Positions 1 through 8,934 of a stretch of 64,000 nt of DNA are shown in pieces (position 1 is the stretch's first letter; the number at the start of each line of letters is the position of its first letter). The translations under genes and the position numbers were made by a program. The notes under the pieces are model-generated. The model saw only the letters and a list, made by a program, of their open reading frames with translations. It did no database searches and was not told the DNA's origin. This DNA comes from JBNPEO01 sp050490315. GTDB lineage: Bacteria; Actinomycetota; Actinomycetes; Actinomycetales; Micrococcaceae. The stretch lies in contig NZ_JBNPEO010000001.1 in the NCBI RefSeq assembly GCF_050490315.1, positions 62,001 to 126,000 on the forward strand, written 5' to 3'.

Positions 1-1169
1 TCCCAGTCCGTGGTGAACACTGCCTTTGTGGTGGCAAATCCAGTGCCGATGGTCCGTGCAGCACCCAAGGTTCCGGTGCCCGTTGCGGGGTAATCCAGCA
101 GTGCGCCAGCGGCGTTGACGGCCACCACATCGGCCCCGCTGCGGATCGCTGAAGTGCTCAGATTCTGTGTGGACGGCATGTGCTTAGCCGGAGGTGTGCA
201 TGCGTCTTGGACAGGCTGCGGCTGGGTTGGTTGAGGCGGAACTGCTGTTCCACTTGGTGCAGTTACCGTCCCGGACGGAAGTGTTGTGTAGCCGAAAAAG
301 TTCACTACGCCCCAGATTTTGTAGGTCTGGTCCGTGTAAGTAATGCCAATGCCCATCACGTTAAACCGGGGATCCAAGAGAGCTGCATTGTGCGCGGTGG
401 AGGACTTCCACCACTCCACCAGTTGTGCAGCATCCCGGTCGCCGCGAATCGCAATGACCTCGCCGGCGCCGTTGTTTGGATTGAGCGCGCGCGGGTCCAG
501 CCAGAAGTTTGCTCGGTGCTCCACTACACCGCGGCTGGCGATGTTGTTTGACCACTCCTGAGCCATGCCCGCGACCGTGGGGTGATACTTCATGGCAGAC
601 AACTTGTTCTGCACACGGTAGGTGTTGATCGCGTCGAACACGGTTTTGATGGCAGCGGTATTGCTGTCCGGAACCAAAGCTTGCGGGGTCGCTGCCTTTA
701 CCGATTCGGGTACTGCCGCAGCCTGGGCGGTCTTCCCGGCTCCGGCCGTGGGCTGGAACAGTGGGCCGATCGAGGGGATGGTGGCAGTGGGAGAAGGTAA
801 TGCGGAGGGACTCGCCACGGGCGCTGCTGCAGCTGTGGTGGGGGCTGCTTGAGTCCGGGCTGCTTGAGTGAGGGCAGCCGGTGTTGGTGCTGCTTGCTTT
901 GCGGATGGCGTTGTGACGGACGGCGCTGTGACGGAGGGCGTTGTGCTGACCGTCGACTGCGGGGCTGGCACGGCTGAAGCGGTTGGCACTTGGGTGCTCT
1001 GAGCCGCGGTGGCCAGTGGCGTCGTCGTACTCTGCTGTTCGGCGCTAGTTGCCGTGCTCTCAACACTGGCGCGCTGCGAATTTGACAGCGTCCCCAGGCC
1101 AGGTGCGGCGGGTACAACGGCGGCAGCAAGGGCCAAACAGATCGCTGTGGCGACCGAAATTTTTTTCAC
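1..1169 (-). CDS. Secreted CAP-domain protein with VCBS-like tail (3' end outside window)
   Basis: The 3' end lies beyond the left edge, so the C-terminus is missing. The GTG at 1169 follows a GGGGA ribosome site and opens a signal peptide (KKISVATAICLALAAAVVPA). A long Thr/Ala/Pro/Gln-rich, low-complexity linker follows (about residues 30-150). Then comes a CAP/SCP domain: TVFDAINTYRVQNKL at its start, the SRGVVEHRAN region, GEVIAIRG, and LVEWWKSSTAHNAALLDPRF followed by MGIGIT. After a second Pro/Gln linker the visible end, reading DVVAVNAAGALLDYPATGTG, resembles the FG-GAP/VCBS-like repeats of secreted Arthrobacter proteins. The protein is probably exported and cell-wall associated; the function of this CAP family is unknown. 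It is divergent from dcd. Confidence 0.8.
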   Translation of the reverse strand, partial: MKKISVATAICLALAAAVVPAAPGLGTLSNSQRASVESTATSAEQQSTTTPLATAAQSTQVPTASAVPAPQSTVSTTPSVTAPSVTTPSAKQAAPTPAALTQAARTQAAPTTAAAAPVASPSALPSPTATIPSIGPLFQPTAGAGKTAQAAAVPESVKAATPQALVPDSNTAAIKTVFDAINTYRVQNKLSAMKYHPTVAGMAQEWSNNIASRGVVEHRANFWLDPRALNPNNGAGEVIAIRGDRDAAQLVEWWKSSTAHNAALLDPRFNVMGIGITYTDQTYKIWGVVNFFGYTTLPSGTVTAPSGTAVPPQPTQPQPVQDACTPPAKHMPSTQNLSTSAIRSGADVVAVNAAGALLDYPATGTGTLGAARTIGTGFATTKAVFTTDW

Positions 1170-1277
1170 TTTTTCCCCAGATCCGGAGGCGCCGGCGGCG
1201 GTGAACCGGACGTCATTCTGAGGGATACCTTATGCGCACGGGCTAGAACCACACAATGCATGCGGTATTTTGGGTCT

Positions 1278-1853
1278 GTGCTGATCTCTGACCGCGACAT
1301 TCGCGCCGAAATCGATTCCCAACGCATTGTGCTGGAACCGTACGATCCTGCCATGGTGCAACCTTCGAGTGTTGACGTGCGAATCGACAGGTTTTTCCGC
1401 CTGTTCGACAACCACAAGTACGCTCACATTGACCCTGCCCAAGAGCAGCCGGAGCTCACCCGTTTGGTAGAGGTGGAAGCGGACGAGCCGTTCATTCTGC
1501 ACCCTGGTGAGTTTGTTCTGGGCTCCACGTATGAGACCGTGACGCTGCCGGATGACATTGCTGCCCGGCTTGAAGGCAAGTCCTCGCTGGGGCGCCTTGG
1601 CCTGTTGACGCACTCCACCGCGGGCTTTATTGACCCCGGTTTCTCCGGCCACGTCACGCTTGAGCTTTCCAACATGGCCACATTGCCCATCAAGTTGTGG
1701 CCCGGGATGAAGATTGGCCAGTTGTGCTTCTTCCGCCTGACCTCGGCCGCTGAGCACCCTTATGGTTCTGGCGAGTACGGCAACCGGTACCAGGGTCAGC
1801 GTGGCCCCACCGCATCGCGCAGCTACATGAATTTTCACCGCAGCCAGATTTAG
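1278..1853 (+). CDS. dcd: dCTP deaminase (probably bifunctional with dUTPase activity)
   Basis: Cytosolic pyrimidine enzyme of 191 aa that deaminates dCTP. Actinobacterial members generally also hydrolyse dUTP, giving dUMP for thymidylate synthesis. Seen in the sequence: the N-terminus LISDRDIRAEID, QPSSVDVRID, the catalytic segment EGKSSLGRLGLLTHSTAGFI, and the C-terminal YQGQRGPTASRS lid over the nucleotide. I chose the GTG at 1278 over the in-frame ATG at 1260. It gives the family N-terminus exactly and lies 6 nt after a TATTTT -10 box (1266-1271), so the mRNA is probably leaderless. The bifunctional assignment is by family, not proven here. Confidence 0.96.
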   Translation: MLISDRDIRAEIDSQRIVLEPYDPAMVQPSSVDVRIDRFFRLFDNHKYAHIDPAQEQPELTRLVEVEADEPFILHPGEFVLGSTYETVTLPDDIAARLEGKSSLGRLGLLTHSTAGFIDPGFSGHVTLELSNMATLPIKLWPGMKIGQLCFFRLTSAAEHPYGSGEYGNRYQGQRGPTASRSYMNFHRSQI

Positions 1854-1872
1854 TAACCCGTCCAGCGCTCTT

Positions 1873-1936
1873 CGCCGAGTGGGTAGATAACGTCGCTTTG
1901 ACGCCGTTCTAAGGGACATTATCTACCCATTCGGCG
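1873..1936. terminator. Long hairpin between convergent dcd and khtU
   Basis: Arms 1873-1890 and 1919-1936 are 18 bp with one G-U wobble on the plus-strand RNA, around a 28-nt loop. No U-tract follows. The position between two converging genes suggests a (bidirectional) terminator. Confidence 0.65.
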
Positions 1937-1961
1937 GAGGGGTTCTTCGGCGGCGGGGGGC

Positions 1962-3161
1962 TTAAGTGTTGAAAGGTACGACGGCGGGTGGCTTGGGCTT
2001 GGAGTTTCGCCCGATCAGCTTCATCACCGGTTCCACAAAACGGGCAGCGAGCGGACCACTCACCGCCATAATCAGCACATAGGTTGTGGCCAATGCAGCG
2101 ATTTGCGGCACTACAGCGCCAGAGGCCACCGCCAAGCCGGCAATAACAATCGAGAACTCCCCGCGGGCTATTAACGCGGCACCGGCACGCGCACGGCCAG
2201 GCCGGCCAATTCCGGCACGGGACGCCGCCCACCAGCCCGTTGCCACCTTGGTAGCAGTGGTAATCACGGCGAGCAACAACGCCCAACCGAGCACCGGCGG
2301 AATGGACAAGGGGTCAGTGTTCAGCCCAAAGGCCACAAAGAAAATCGCCGCGAACAAGTCCCGCAACGGCTCCAACACTCGGGTGGCGTTATGCGCTGTA
2401 ACACCGGAAATCGCGATCCCCAACATAAATGCGCCCACTGCTGCACTCACTTGCAGGGCTGAAGCAATACCGGCCACGAGCATCGCCGCGCCCAAAACGT
2501 TGAGCAAAAAGACTTCACTATTCTCGCTGTGAACAATCTTGGAGACCCGGTGTCCATGCCGCAATGCCACCACCAAAACCACTGTGATCACGGCCAACGC
2601 AATGCCAACCGTTTGCAGCCCACCCCAGAAACTCACCCCAAAAAGCGTTGCCGTGAGGATGGGCAAGTAGACGGCCATAGCCAAATCTTCGAACACCAAA
2701 ATGGAAAGCACCACAGGAGTTTCGCGGTTACCGATCCGGCCCAAGTCGGTGAGCACTTTCGCCACAATGCCGGAGGACGAAATGTAAGTGACACCGGCCA
2801 TCACCAGCGCACCCACCGGCCCCCATCCCAGCAAAAGCGCCACCAGGGCGCCAGGTAGGGCGTTGAGAACCAAGTCCAATACACCGGCTTGCCACGACTT
2901 TCGCAGACCCGTGACCAGCTCGCTGGCCGAGTACTCGAGCCCGAGCATCAGCAACAGCAAGATCACACCGATCTCACCGGATAGGTGGCTGAATTCGCGG
3001 ATGCCGTCAAGCTTGATGATTCCGCCCGCGCCGAAAGCTAAACCACCCAAGAGATAGAACGGGATCGGGGACATGCCAATGCGCCCGGCCAGCCGGGCCA
3101 ACAGTCCCAAACTGAAAACAACTGCACCGAGTTCAATCAGGGTCAGCGCGAGGTTATCCAC
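1962..3161 (-). CDS. khtU: CPA2-family K+/H+ antiporter, KhtU-like
   Basis: Integral membrane cation:proton antiporter of 399 aa with about a dozen hydrophobic segments. It shows the CPA2 (KefB/KhtU) pattern: PFYLLGGLAFG, HLSGEIGVILLLLMLGLEYS, SSSGIVAKVLTDLGR, and SILVFEDLAMAVYLPIL with the conserved acidic residue, then RARAGAALIARGEFSIVIAG. There is no C-terminal TrkA-N domain, as in KhtU and unlike KefB/C. The GTG start lies 3 bp after the stop of the TrkA-C-type gene khtT, so the two are co-transcribed. The pair probably exports K+ when cytoplasmic pH or K+ is too high. Substrate (K+ rather than Na+) is inferred from the KhtT partner. Confidence 0.87.
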   Translation of the reverse strand: MDNLALTLIELGAVVFSLGLLARLAGRIGMSPIPFYLLGGLAFGAGGIIKLDGIREFSHLSGEIGVILLLLMLGLEYSASELVTGLRKSWQAGVLDLVLNALPGALVALLLGWGPVGALVMAGVTYISSSGIVAKVLTDLGRIGNRETPVVLSILVFEDLAMAVYLPILTATLFGVSFWGGLQTVGIALAVITVVLVVALRHGHRVSKIVHSENSEVFLLNVLGAAMLVAGIASALQVSAAVGAFMLGIAISGVTAHNATRVLEPLRDLFAAIFFVAFGLNTDPLSIPPVLGWALLLAVITTATKVATGWWAASRAGIGRPGRARAGAALIARGEFSIVIAGLAVASGAVVPQIAALATTYVLIMAVSGPLAARFVEPVMKLIGRNSKPKPPAVVPFNT

Positions 3162-3164
3162 CGC

Positions 3165-3647
3165 TTACCCGTTGCGCAGAATCGCTGCGGCAGCTTCCAA
3201 ACCCTGCAGAGTGCCTACCGCCACCAGCAAGTCACCCTTGCGAAGTTCGACGTCGGGACCGGGCGAGGGGATCACTTCGCCTTCACGCATAATCGCCACA
3301 ATAGACACACCACTGCGGGTGCGGATCGAGGCGGCGCCCATGGCTTTGCCCAAAAATGGCGAATCCTGCCCGATTGAAAATTGACGTGTTTCAATGCCGG
3401 GGACGTCCCTGTGCTCTTCGGTGAGCTGGTTAACGATTCCCTGACCCCCCAGCATTTGCCCCAACGCCAAGGCTTCGGCACTCGTCAGCGGGATGGAAGC
3501 CTGACAAGTGTCTGGATCATCCCAAGTAGAGACGATGAACTCGGTCAACCCGTCCCGGTGAAGCACCACACCAATACGCCGGCCGGAAGCGGTCATGAAG
3601 TCCTTGCGGAGGCCCAGTCCGGGCAGCTCGGTTTCTTCCACATTCAT
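3165..3647 (-). CDS. khtT: KhtT-like regulatory subunit with TrkA-C (RCK_C) domain
   Basis: A soluble 160-aa protein. The N-terminal half (to about residue 85) resembles the KhtT N-domain. The C-terminal half is an RCK_C/TrkA-C fold, with IRTRSGVSIVAIMREGEVIP and LRKGDLLVAVGTLQGLE. In Bacillus the KhtT partner gates the KhtU antiporter. It is the first gene of a two-gene unit with khtU. The ATG lies exactly 6 nt after TAGGCT, so the transcript is probably leaderless. Confidence 0.87.
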   Translation of the reverse strand: MNVEETELPGLGLRKDFMTASGRRIGVVLHRDGLTEFIVSTWDDPDTCQASIPLTSAEALALGQMLGGQGIVNQLTEEHRDVPGIETRQFSIGQDSPFLGKAMGAASIRTRSGVSIVAIMREGEVIPSPGPDVELRKGDLLVAVGTLQGLEAAAAILRNG

Positions 3648-3729
3648 GCCATCAGCCTAGTCCTCTCAGGGGGACTCCCGCTGGCTGAAAAGCTTCAGCG
3701 TGAACTGTCCCCGGCAAAACGGTGAGCTC

Positions 3730-5133
3730 TTAGTGCTCCGGGACTACCGCCGTCGTAATTTCCTCCGGTGACTTCACCGGCAACAGCACCAAAAGCCCGG
3801 CGAGCAGGACCACCATAATGCCCAAAATTCCCCAACGCTGAGCCTGGCCTTCAGCCACGACAGGAGCCGCGATTGCAATGCATAGCGTGAACAACGCCGG
3901 GGCCAAGAAGGAAACTGCGCGGCCAGTAGTGGCGTAGAGGCCAAAGAGCTCGCCAGATTCGCCATTCGGTGCCAGGCGGGCCAAGTAAGCCCGGGAAGAG
4001 GACTGCGCGGGGCCCACAAAAAGGCATAGCAGCAGCCCGAAGATCCAGAACGTGGTGGTGCCGCTCCAGCTCAGACCGAACATCGACTGTGGATTGTTGC
4101 CGAACACCAAAATTGCTGTGCCAGCGATCAGCAGTCCAATGAGGGAGAAAACGATCACACGTTTGGGGCCAATTTTGTCATCTAACCAACCGCCGATAAT
4201 CGCTCCGACCGCTGCCACCACATTGCCGAAGATGGCGAAGAAAATTACCTGCTTGAGTTCAAAACCAAACGTTCCGGCCGCGATCACACCACCAAAAGTG
4301 AACACCGCAGCCAATCCATCGCGGAAGATGGCGCTCGCGAGCAAAAAGTAGATGGTGTGTGGGCTGCTGCGGTAGATCGCCTTGATCCGGCGAATCAATA
4401 GTTTGTACGAGTCCGTGAAGGAAAGCTTGGGGCCGGTGACTTTGCGTGGAAGTTCGGGTACAGCGAACAGGACTGGCAGGGCAAAAATCATAAACCACAG
4501 CGCTGAGAACACTGCAACAAGACGAATGTTCAAGCTGTTCTCTGTGCTGGAGCCGAACCATTCGAAGGACGGCTGCACAAAAAGCTGGAGCACGATCAGC
4601 AACGCCACAATGCCGCCGAGGTAACCCATTCCCCAGCCGAGGCCAGAGATTTTGCCAATATTTTTGGGTGTAGAAATCTGGGCGAGCATGGCGTTGTAAT
4701 TCACACCTGCAAACTCAAAAAACACGTTGCCTAGGGCGATGAGTGTGACGCCAAGGAGCAAGAACTGGGCGCTGGGGAAAACAAAAAAGCACAAGCCGGT
4801 CAGCACAGCCACCGCCACGGAATTCACTCCGAGCCAGAATTTTCGCCGCCCGCCTGTATCCGAACGTTGTCCGGTCACCGGAGCTAGAAGCGCAATCAAC
4901 ACCCCGGCAATCGCCAAGGCTCCACCCAGAACGGCCGAAGCATGGTCCTCGCCCCCGAACGCTTTGGAGGTCAAGTACACGGTGAAAACGAAGGTGGTCA
5001 TCACCGCGTTGAATGCTGCAGAACCCCAGTCCCATGCAGCCCACGCAGCAATCTGCCGCTTCTTCACGGTGGATGTGCCAACCTCGAGTTCGGAAAGTGG
5101 CGCGCTAGTAGCCGGGGTAGGTCCTGTGCTCAT
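3730..5133 (-). CDS. MFS transporter of the UMF1 / Atg22-like family
   Basis: A 467-aa membrane protein with 11-12 hydrophobic segments. The features AAWDWGSAAFNAVMTTFVFTVYL, GQRSDTGGRRKFWLG and FEFAGVNYNAMLAQI followed by GKISGLGWGMGYLGGI are typical of the bacterial Atg22-like UMF1 family. Substrate unknown; amino-acid or peptide efflux has been proposed for relatives. ATG 5133 is placed 6 nt after TAGCAT on the minus strand, a leaderless promoter. It is divergent from the Mrp operon. Confidence 0.82.
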   Translation of the reverse strand: MSTGPTPATSAPLSELEVGTSTVKKRQIAAWAAWDWGSAAFNAVMTTFVFTVYLTSKAFGGEDHASAVLGGALAIAGVLIALLAPVTGQRSDTGGRRKFWLGVNSVAVAVLTGLCFFVFPSAQFLLLGVTLIALGNVFFEFAGVNYNAMLAQISTPKNIGKISGLGWGMGYLGGIVALLIVLQLFVQPSFEWFGSSTENSLNIRLVAVFSALWFMIFALPVLFAVPELPRKVTGPKLSFTDSYKLLIRRIKAIYRSSPHTIYFLLASAIFRDGLAAVFTFGGVIAAGTFGFELKQVIFFAIFGNVVAAVGAIIGGWLDDKIGPKRVIVFSLIGLLIAGTAILVFGNNPQSMFGLSWSGTTTFWIFGLLLCLFVGPAQSSSRAYLARLAPNGESGELFGLYATTGRAVSFLAPALFTLCIAIAAPVVAEGQAQRWGILGIMVVLLAGLLVLLPVKSPEEITTAVVPEH

Positions 5134-5329
5134 AGTGGAATGCTAGCCGGAGCTCAAGGCAGAACTGGGCTGATCTTCGCTAACATCCGTGTAACGCCTG
5201 GTAAAGGGAATGGGTTCAAGGGGTGGGGGATGCTCTTCCACTTGATAAACTGCTGGCACAGAACCCAACCTTTTTGCCGCCTGCTCCAACTTTTTGATAA
5301 CCGAATCCCACGATTTTGCGGAGAACCTA

Positions 5330-8300
5330 GTGCTGACAATTCTTGCCACCCACTTTACGTTGGCAATTGTTGCGCCCTGGATCTTCCAGCGTTGGGGACG
5401 GAACTCGTTCTATGCGCTCGCCGCAGTGCCGGCCGGTTCTTTTGTGTGGCTCTTGGCCCAACACAACGCCGTCTTCGGCAGCAAAAACGGCGCCGTCACC
5501 GAGCTGCAACCCTGGATCCCACAACTGGGCCTGAACTTAGCTTTCCGCCTAGACGCACTCGCCTGGATCATGTGCCTCTTGGCGCTGGGAATCGGCGCAC
5601 TGGTGCTGGTCTATTGCGCCAGATACTTCAAAAACAAGGACTCTCACCTAGGCGGATTCGGCGCCCAACTCTTGGCCTTCGCCGGTGCGATGTTCGGACT
5701 TGTCACCGCAGATGACCTCATTCTGCTGTTTATCTTCTGGGAACTGACCACCATCCTCTCCTACTTGCTCATTGGGTACGCACGCACTCGTTTGGCAGCT
5801 CGGCGCTCGGCCCTGCAAGCGTTGATGGTCACCACGGCTGGCGGATTGACCATGCTGATCGGGCTGATTATGCTCGGCAACGCAGCCGGCACCTACCGGA
5901 TTTCCAGCATCCTGGATCACGCCTCGGAGCTGGTGAATTCCCCGGCAACCTCAGGAAGTGTGGCAGGCGCCGTCGTACTGATTTTGGTGGGAGCTGTCAC
6001 CAAGTCCGCCCTGGTTCCATTCCATTTCTGGTTGCCTGGCGCAATGGCCGCGCCCACCCCGGTCAGCGCGTACTTGCATGCTGCAGCTATGGTCAAGGCA
6101 GGTGTTTATCTGGTGGCGCGGCTGGCCCCAGGGTTTGCTACCACCGAGTTCTGGCTGCCGGTTGTTCTGAGCTTGGGGCTCGCCACCATGCTGGTAGGCG
6201 GCTACCGGGCGCTACGCCAAACGGATATCAAACTCATTTTGGCTTATGGCACCGTCAGCCAGCTGGGCTTTTTGACCATGGTGGTTGGCCTTGGCACACC
6301 CGCGGCTGCGCTTGCCGGGATCGCCATGCTCCTAGGTCACGGGCTGTTCAAAGCCACACTGTTTTTGGTGGTTGGCATCATTGACCACCAAACCGGGACC
6401 CGCGATCTGCGCAAACTTTCTGGTGTCTTTTCCTCTGCCCGCGCGCTGGGGATTATTGCAGCGGTTGGTGCCGCATCCATGGCTGGGCTGCCCCCGTTGG
6501 CCGGTTTTGTGGCCAAAGAATCGGTGTTTACGGCCTTTGTTGAATGGGGAACCGGCGATCACGCTCATCCCTGGGGGCCTGTGATTGTGGTTGGTATGGT
6601 GTTGGGCTCCATCCTCACCTTCGCTTACAGTGCCCGCTTTATGTGGGGCGCTTTTGCCAACAAACCCGGTGTTGCGGCTACCCCGTTCAAGGCGGTCAGC
6701 CCGTCCTTTATTGCCGCACCAGCCCTGTTGAGCGTGCTCACCATTGTGTATGGACTGTGGCCGGCACCAGTTGACGGCTGGATCCAACCGTATGCGGCAC
6801 TATTGGAGCAGAACGCCGGGACAGTAGCTCACGGCACAGCAACTCACGGCGCAGGGCACCTGGCGTTGTGGCACGGTATGTCACCCGCATTGGGGCTCAC
6901 GGCTATCACCTTCATGGTGGGAATTGCGCTGTACCTACTGCGCAAGCCGGTGAGCCGTTGGCAGAGCAAAGTGCCGGCGTGGGTGGATTCGGACAAGGTG
7001 TACCAGAACGTTATTGGTGGTTTGGATGATGCGGCGGTGTGGATTACCGGCCGCACGCAGCGTGGTTCCATCTTTTTCTACCTCGCGGTGATCCTTAGCG
7101 TGGCCTTTGCTGTTCCGGCGTCAGTGCTGTTGATCAACGGCCAAAGTTTGCCGGACGGAATGCACTGGATTGATCCGGGCTCTCCGCTGCAATGGGTGGC
7201 CGGGGTTGGCATTGTGATTGGTGCGCTTGCTGCAGTCCGGGCCAATAAACGCTTTTATGCCGTGCTGATGGTCTCAGTGACCGGGTATGGAATTGCGCTC
7301 ATTTTTGCCTTGCAGGGCGCCCCGGACTTGGCATTGACACAAATGCTTGTGGAGACCATTGTGTTGGCCGCTTTTGTCTTGGCTATGCGTAGCCTGCCCG
7401 CCGCGCTACGGGACCGAACTGGTGGCAAATACCGGCTGGTCCGCGTGATTATTGGCGTGGCCTTTGGGGTGACCATGATTTTTGTGGCTATCTACGTGAT
7501 GGGCGCCCGGGTTGCTGATCCGGTTTCCTTGAGTTTCCCCCAATTGGCGTACGACGGCGGTGGGGGACTGAACGTTGTTAACGTCACCCTTGTGGATATT
7601 CGGGCGTGGGACACCTTCGGCGAGATTTCCGTATTGGCCCTTGCAGCTACGGGTGTTGCGAGCCTGATTTTTGTGCGCTCGCGCGGGGAGAACGTGCTTT
7701 CCAGTAGTGCTGTTGAGGATGGTGTGGTGGGCCGGCATCAAGGTGCGGAGGAAGGCACCCGTGAGGCTGCGGCTTTGGACACTGCCCGGAAATTCGCGGC
7801 GAGCACCCGGGATGCGTGGCTGGTGGCGGGGCGTACCTTGGCGCCGGAACGCCGATCCATCATCTTTGAGGTTGTGACGCGGCTCATCTTCCACACCATG
7901 ATCATTTTCTCTGTTTACTTGCTGCTGGCTGGCCACAATCTGCCCGGTGGTGGTTTTGCCGGCGGTCTGATGGCCGGGCTGGCGCTGACCATTCGTTACC
8001 TTGCTGGTGGCCGTTTTGAACTTGCTGAGGCAAGCCCGGTCAGTGCCGGAACATTGTTGGGAGTGGGGCTTGCCCTTGCCGCCTTGACCGGCTTGTTTCC
8101 GCTGTTTTTGGGCGGCGATGTTTTCCAAAGCGCCATTATCCAGTTCAGCCTGCCGGTGTTTGGTGAGATCAAATTTGTGACCTCTACTTTGTTCGATATT
8201 GGCGTCTACATTGTGGTGGTTGGTTTGGTGTTGGACGTTTTGCGTAGCCTCGGTTCGGAGATTGATGAGAACCATGAGAAACGCTTCCAACCCGCAGTCC

Positions 8301-8347
8301 AATCTGAACAGGCTGACGAACTGACCCGCGAAGGAGGTCAGGCATGA
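5330..8347 (+). CDS. mrpA: Mrp Na+/H+ antiporter subunit A fused to subunit B
   Basis: A 1005-aa membrane protein and the first gene of a six-gene operon. The N-terminal part is the NuoL-like proton channel, with FWELTTILSYLLIGY (conserved Glu near residue 138) and KSALVPFHFWLPGAMAAPTP. The middle part has the DUF4040 segment (GAPDLALTQMLVETIVLAAF). The last ~150 residues are an MrpB domain, with LLLAGHNLPGGGFAGGLMAG and SALFDIGVYIVVVGLVLDV-like sequence. That is why no separate mrpB exists here. The GTG at 5330 follows a GGAG site; an upstream in-frame TTG (5294) is less likely. Complex role: Na+(Li+)/H+ exchange, pH homeostasis. Confidence 0.94.
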   Translation: MLTILATHFTLAIVAPWIFQRWGRNSFYALAAVPAGSFVWLLAQHNAVFGSKNGAVTELQPWIPQLGLNLAFRLDALAWIMCLLALGIGALVLVYCARYFKNKDSHLGGFGAQLLAFAGAMFGLVTADDLILLFIFWELTTILSYLLIGYARTRLAARRSALQALMVTTAGGLTMLIGLIMLGNAAGTYRISSILDHASELVNSPATSGSVAGAVVLILVGAVTKSALVPFHFWLPGAMAAPTPVSAYLHAAAMVKAGVYLVARLAPGFATTEFWLPVVLSLGLATMLVGGYRALRQTDIKLILAYGTVSQLGFLTMVVGLGTPAAALAGIAMLLGHGLFKATLFLVVGIIDHQTGTRDLRKLSGVFSSARALGIIAAVGAASMAGLPPLAGFVAKESVFTAFVEWGTGDHAHPWGPVIVVGMVLGSILTFAYSARFMWGAFANKPGVAATPFKAVSPSFIAAPALLSVLTIVYGLWPAPVDGWIQPYAALLEQNAGTVAHGTATHGAGHLALWHGMSPALGLTAITFMVGIALYLLRKPVSRWQSKVPAWVDSDKVYQNVIGGLDDAAVWITGRTQRGSIFFYLAVILSVAFAVPASVLLINGQSLPDGMHWIDPGSPLQWVAGVGIVIGALAAVRANKRFYAVLMVSVTGYGIALIFALQGAPDLALTQMLVETIVLAAFVLAMRSLPAALRDRTGGKYRLVRVIIGVAFGVTMIFVAIYVMGARVADPVSLSFPQLAYDGGGGLNVVNVTLVDIRAWDTFGEISVLALAATGVASLIFVRSRGENVLSSSAVEDGVVGRHQGAEEGTREAAALDTARKFAASTRDAWLVAGRTLAPERRSIIFEVVTRLIFHTMIIFSVYLLLAGHNLPGGGFAGGLMAGLALTIRYLAGGRFELAEASPVSAGTLLGVGLALAALTGLFPLFLGGDVFQSAIIQFSLPVFGEIKFVTSTLFDIGVYIVVVGLVLDVLRSLGSEIDENHEKRFQPAVQSEQADELTREGGQA

Positions 8348-8934
8348 GTATCAACCTGACCCTCCTGTTGGTGATGGGTGTCCTCTATGCGTGCGGCATC
8401 TACCTGATTTTGGAACGTAGCCTTACCCGGGTTCTTTTGGGTCTGATGCTTTTGGCTAACGCCACAAACTTGCTCATCCTGACCACCGGTGGCTATGCCG
8501 GGATTGCGCCGTTCTTCGAAAAAGGTATTCCGGCTAAGGCATATAGTGATCCACTGCCGCAGGCGATGATTCTGACGTCCATTGTGATCTCCTTTGCGGT
8601 CACTGCTTTTATGCTCGGCATCATCTACCGGACTTGGGTTCTGGGCCGAGAAGACGAAATTACTGATGATATTGAAGACCGTCGCGTGGCTAACACTCCC
8701 AGTTTTGACGCTGAGGATGACGCTGAGATTCCTGTGGAAACCTCTGAATTCCCTCTGGCGCAACCGAGCCCCGATGGCCGCGCACCTGGTACTGCCGGAG
8801 CCGGAGCCGCCGACGCCGGAGATCACCCACATGCGGCCGAAGAGCAACCAGGGTCCACCCGGTTGATTGAGGACAGCCCTACCGATCAACCCAGCGCAGG
8901 CAAACTTCAGAACGACGGCGGTGAGCAGCAGTGA
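8344..8934 (+). CDS. mrpC: Mrp antiporter subunit C with acidic C-terminal tail
   Basis: A 196-aa NuoK-like membrane subunit. Residues 1-110 hold three membrane helices and the family motifs (YLILERSLTRVLLGLMLLAN, DPLPQAMILTSIVISFAVTA). Residues ~115-196 are an acidic, Pro/Ala-rich, probably disordered cytoplasmic tail that most MrpC proteins (about 110-115 aa) lack. The ATG overlaps the mrpA stop by 4 nt (ATGA), indicating translational coupling. Confidence 0.93.
   Translation: MSINLTLLLVMGVLYACGIYLILERSLTRVLLGLMLLANATNLLILTTGGYAGIAPFFEKGIPAKAYSDPLPQAMILTSIVISFAVTAFMLGIIYRTWVLGREDEITDDIEDRRVANTPSFDAEDDAEIPVETSEFPLAQPSPDGRAPGTAGAGAADAGDHPHAAEEQPGSTRLIEDSPTDQPSAGKLQNDGGEQQ

Noticed and set aside
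5143..5349. 68-codon minus-strand ORF between the MFS and Mrp operons
   Set aside because: It overlaps the mrpA start, shows no family, and the MFS gene downstream has its own leaderless promoter (TAGCAT), so no upstream gene is needed.
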